Shown piece by piece: positions 5,342 through 5,936 of a DNA stretch of 5,936 nt (positions are counted from its first letter, which is position 1; each line of letters starts with the position of its first letter). The notes under the pieces were generated by a model. It worked only from the letters and a program-made list of their open reading frames with translations, searched no databases and was not told the DNA's origin. The stretch is from an uncultured Eubacteriales bacterium (lineage in GTDB: Bacteria > Bacillota > Clostridia > Oscillospirales > CAG-272). The position numbers were made by a program, and so were the translations under genes. The stretch covers positions 1 to 5,936 of the forward strand of contig CABPZV010000130.1 in NCBI GenBank assembly GCA_902462015.1, given 5' to 3'.

Positions 5342-5936
5342 TGAAAACTCAAAAGTTTATCACGATAGTATTCGTATTGTTTCTGGCGTGCTTCGATTTC
5401 GGCGGGGAGACCGCTAGTAAGGTCGTTGCAAAGAGCATAGAAGCGGTCGAGAATGGCGACAATTCTTCGCTGCCTTTCAATCGGCAAGATAGGAACTATA
5501 ATTTTTGAAAGTTTCTGCCCAGTTGTGGTAGCTCTGGTAGTAAATGCCGCATATCGTACAATCGTATTTCTGACTTGTTTAGTGGAAAAATAATACGAAC
5601 AAAATTTAGGTAACAACAGATTAGTTGTCGGTCGTGCCCTTAATACAAAACCACTAAAAACGCAATTCGGAACATTTTCAACCAATGTACTAGACATTCC
5701 AATATCTTCTTTAGTTTCAGATGTTCTTGTAAAAAAGACATCTCCGATTTTAGCACTATATCGTTTAATCTCATCATCTAATACATCTACCAAACCACTA
5801 AAAGAGCCATTTGCCAACCAACGATTATTATAAACATCGGTAAAATTGATGATAGGTTTTCCTTTGCCAAAAGCGGCCTTTTCTTTATTAAGTCCATTCT
5901 TGATTTCAAATAATTCTCCAACAGAAAGATATTCTA
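5323..5936 (-). CDS. hsdS: Type I restriction enzyme specificity (S) subunit, 3' part
   Basis: The last 203 codons of hsdS, open to the right window edge; the 5' part lies outside. HsdS recognises the target sequence and ties two HsdM and two HsdR subunits together. The visible part starts with EYLSVGELFEIKNGLNKEKA, a typical beginning of a target-recognition domain, then KPIINFTDVYNNRW and GDVFFTRTSE. It ends with the conserved region LPIERQRRIVAILDRFYALC and the helix GLPAEIEARQKQYEYYRDKL, as in type IC S subunits. So this is the C-terminal recognition domain plus the C-terminal conserved helix. A start at TTG 5817 would be false, because the frame is continuous with family sequence upstream. 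The final residues HPLSQP and the stop codon lie in or against the MITE-like repeat, which may have replaced the original end. It is upstream of the DUF559 gene and hsdR in the same direction, presumably one operon. Confidence 0.95.
   Translation of the reverse strand, partial: EYLSVGELFEIKNGLNKEKAAFGKGKPIINFTDVYNNRWLANGSFSGLVDVLDDEIKRYSAKIGDVFFTRTSETKEDIGMSSTLVENVPNCVFSGFVLRARPTTNLLLPKFCSYYFSTKQVRNTIVRYAAFTTRATTTGQKLSKIIVPILPIERQRRIVAILDRFYALCNDLTSGLPAEIEARQKQYEYYRDKLLSFHPLSQP

Noticed and set aside
5323..5817. Stand-alone half-size HsdS starting at TTG 5817
   Set aside because: The frame stays open to the window edge and the upstream codons read as a standard recognition-domain start, so this is only the 3' part of a larger gene.

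Overview
The window looks like a low-to-mid GC Gram-positive genome, most likely a gut Clostridia of the Ruminococcaceae/Oscillospiraceae type. This rests on AAAGG-type ribosome binding sites, a secreted protein with a sortase-like C-terminal tail, a strong TTGACA/TATTAT promoter, and a 130-bp hairpin-rich repeat with CTCTCCC/GGGAGAG arms of a kind I remember from that group. The taxonomy is inference; no marker gene is present.

Layout, left to right. (1) Bases 1-177 are an inverted, 176/177-identical copy of the 5' part of a DUF559 nuclease gene whose intact version lies at the right. The left copy is broken at base 178. (2) Bases 178-400 hold no gene but several strong hairpins, possibly the remains of a mobile-element end. 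(3) Bases 401-1589 are one transcription unit on the + strand: a sigma-A-type promoter, a cobalamin (B12) riboswitch, and a secreted, probably wall-anchored protein with a DUF4430 / transcobalamin-C-terminal-like domain. (4) Bases 1611-1649 are a perfect 14-bp stem that can serve as a bidirectional terminator between two convergent units. (5) Bases 1690-5936 are the distal part of a type I restriction-modification operon on the - strand: the 3' part of hsdS, a 130-bp MITE-like repeat, a small DUF559 (Vsr-like) nuclease gene, and a complete hsdR of the EcoR124I (type IC) kind. The hsdM gene is not in the window.

How the parts work together. HsdS gives DNA specificity and HsdR cuts and translocates DNA, using an HsdM encoded elsewhere. 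The DUF559 gene sits between them and overlaps the hsdR start by 14 bases, so it is probably translated as part of the operon. The B12 unit is independent. A surface protein under a B12 riboswitch, with a fold family related to the B12-binding half of transcobalamin/intrinsic factor, suggests a Gram-positive corrinoid-capture protein made when B12 is scarce.

The most notable points are the riboswitch-controlled surface protein, the nuclease gene inside the restriction operon, the 177-bp inverted repeats flanking nearly the whole window, and the repeat that supplies the hsdS stop codon.
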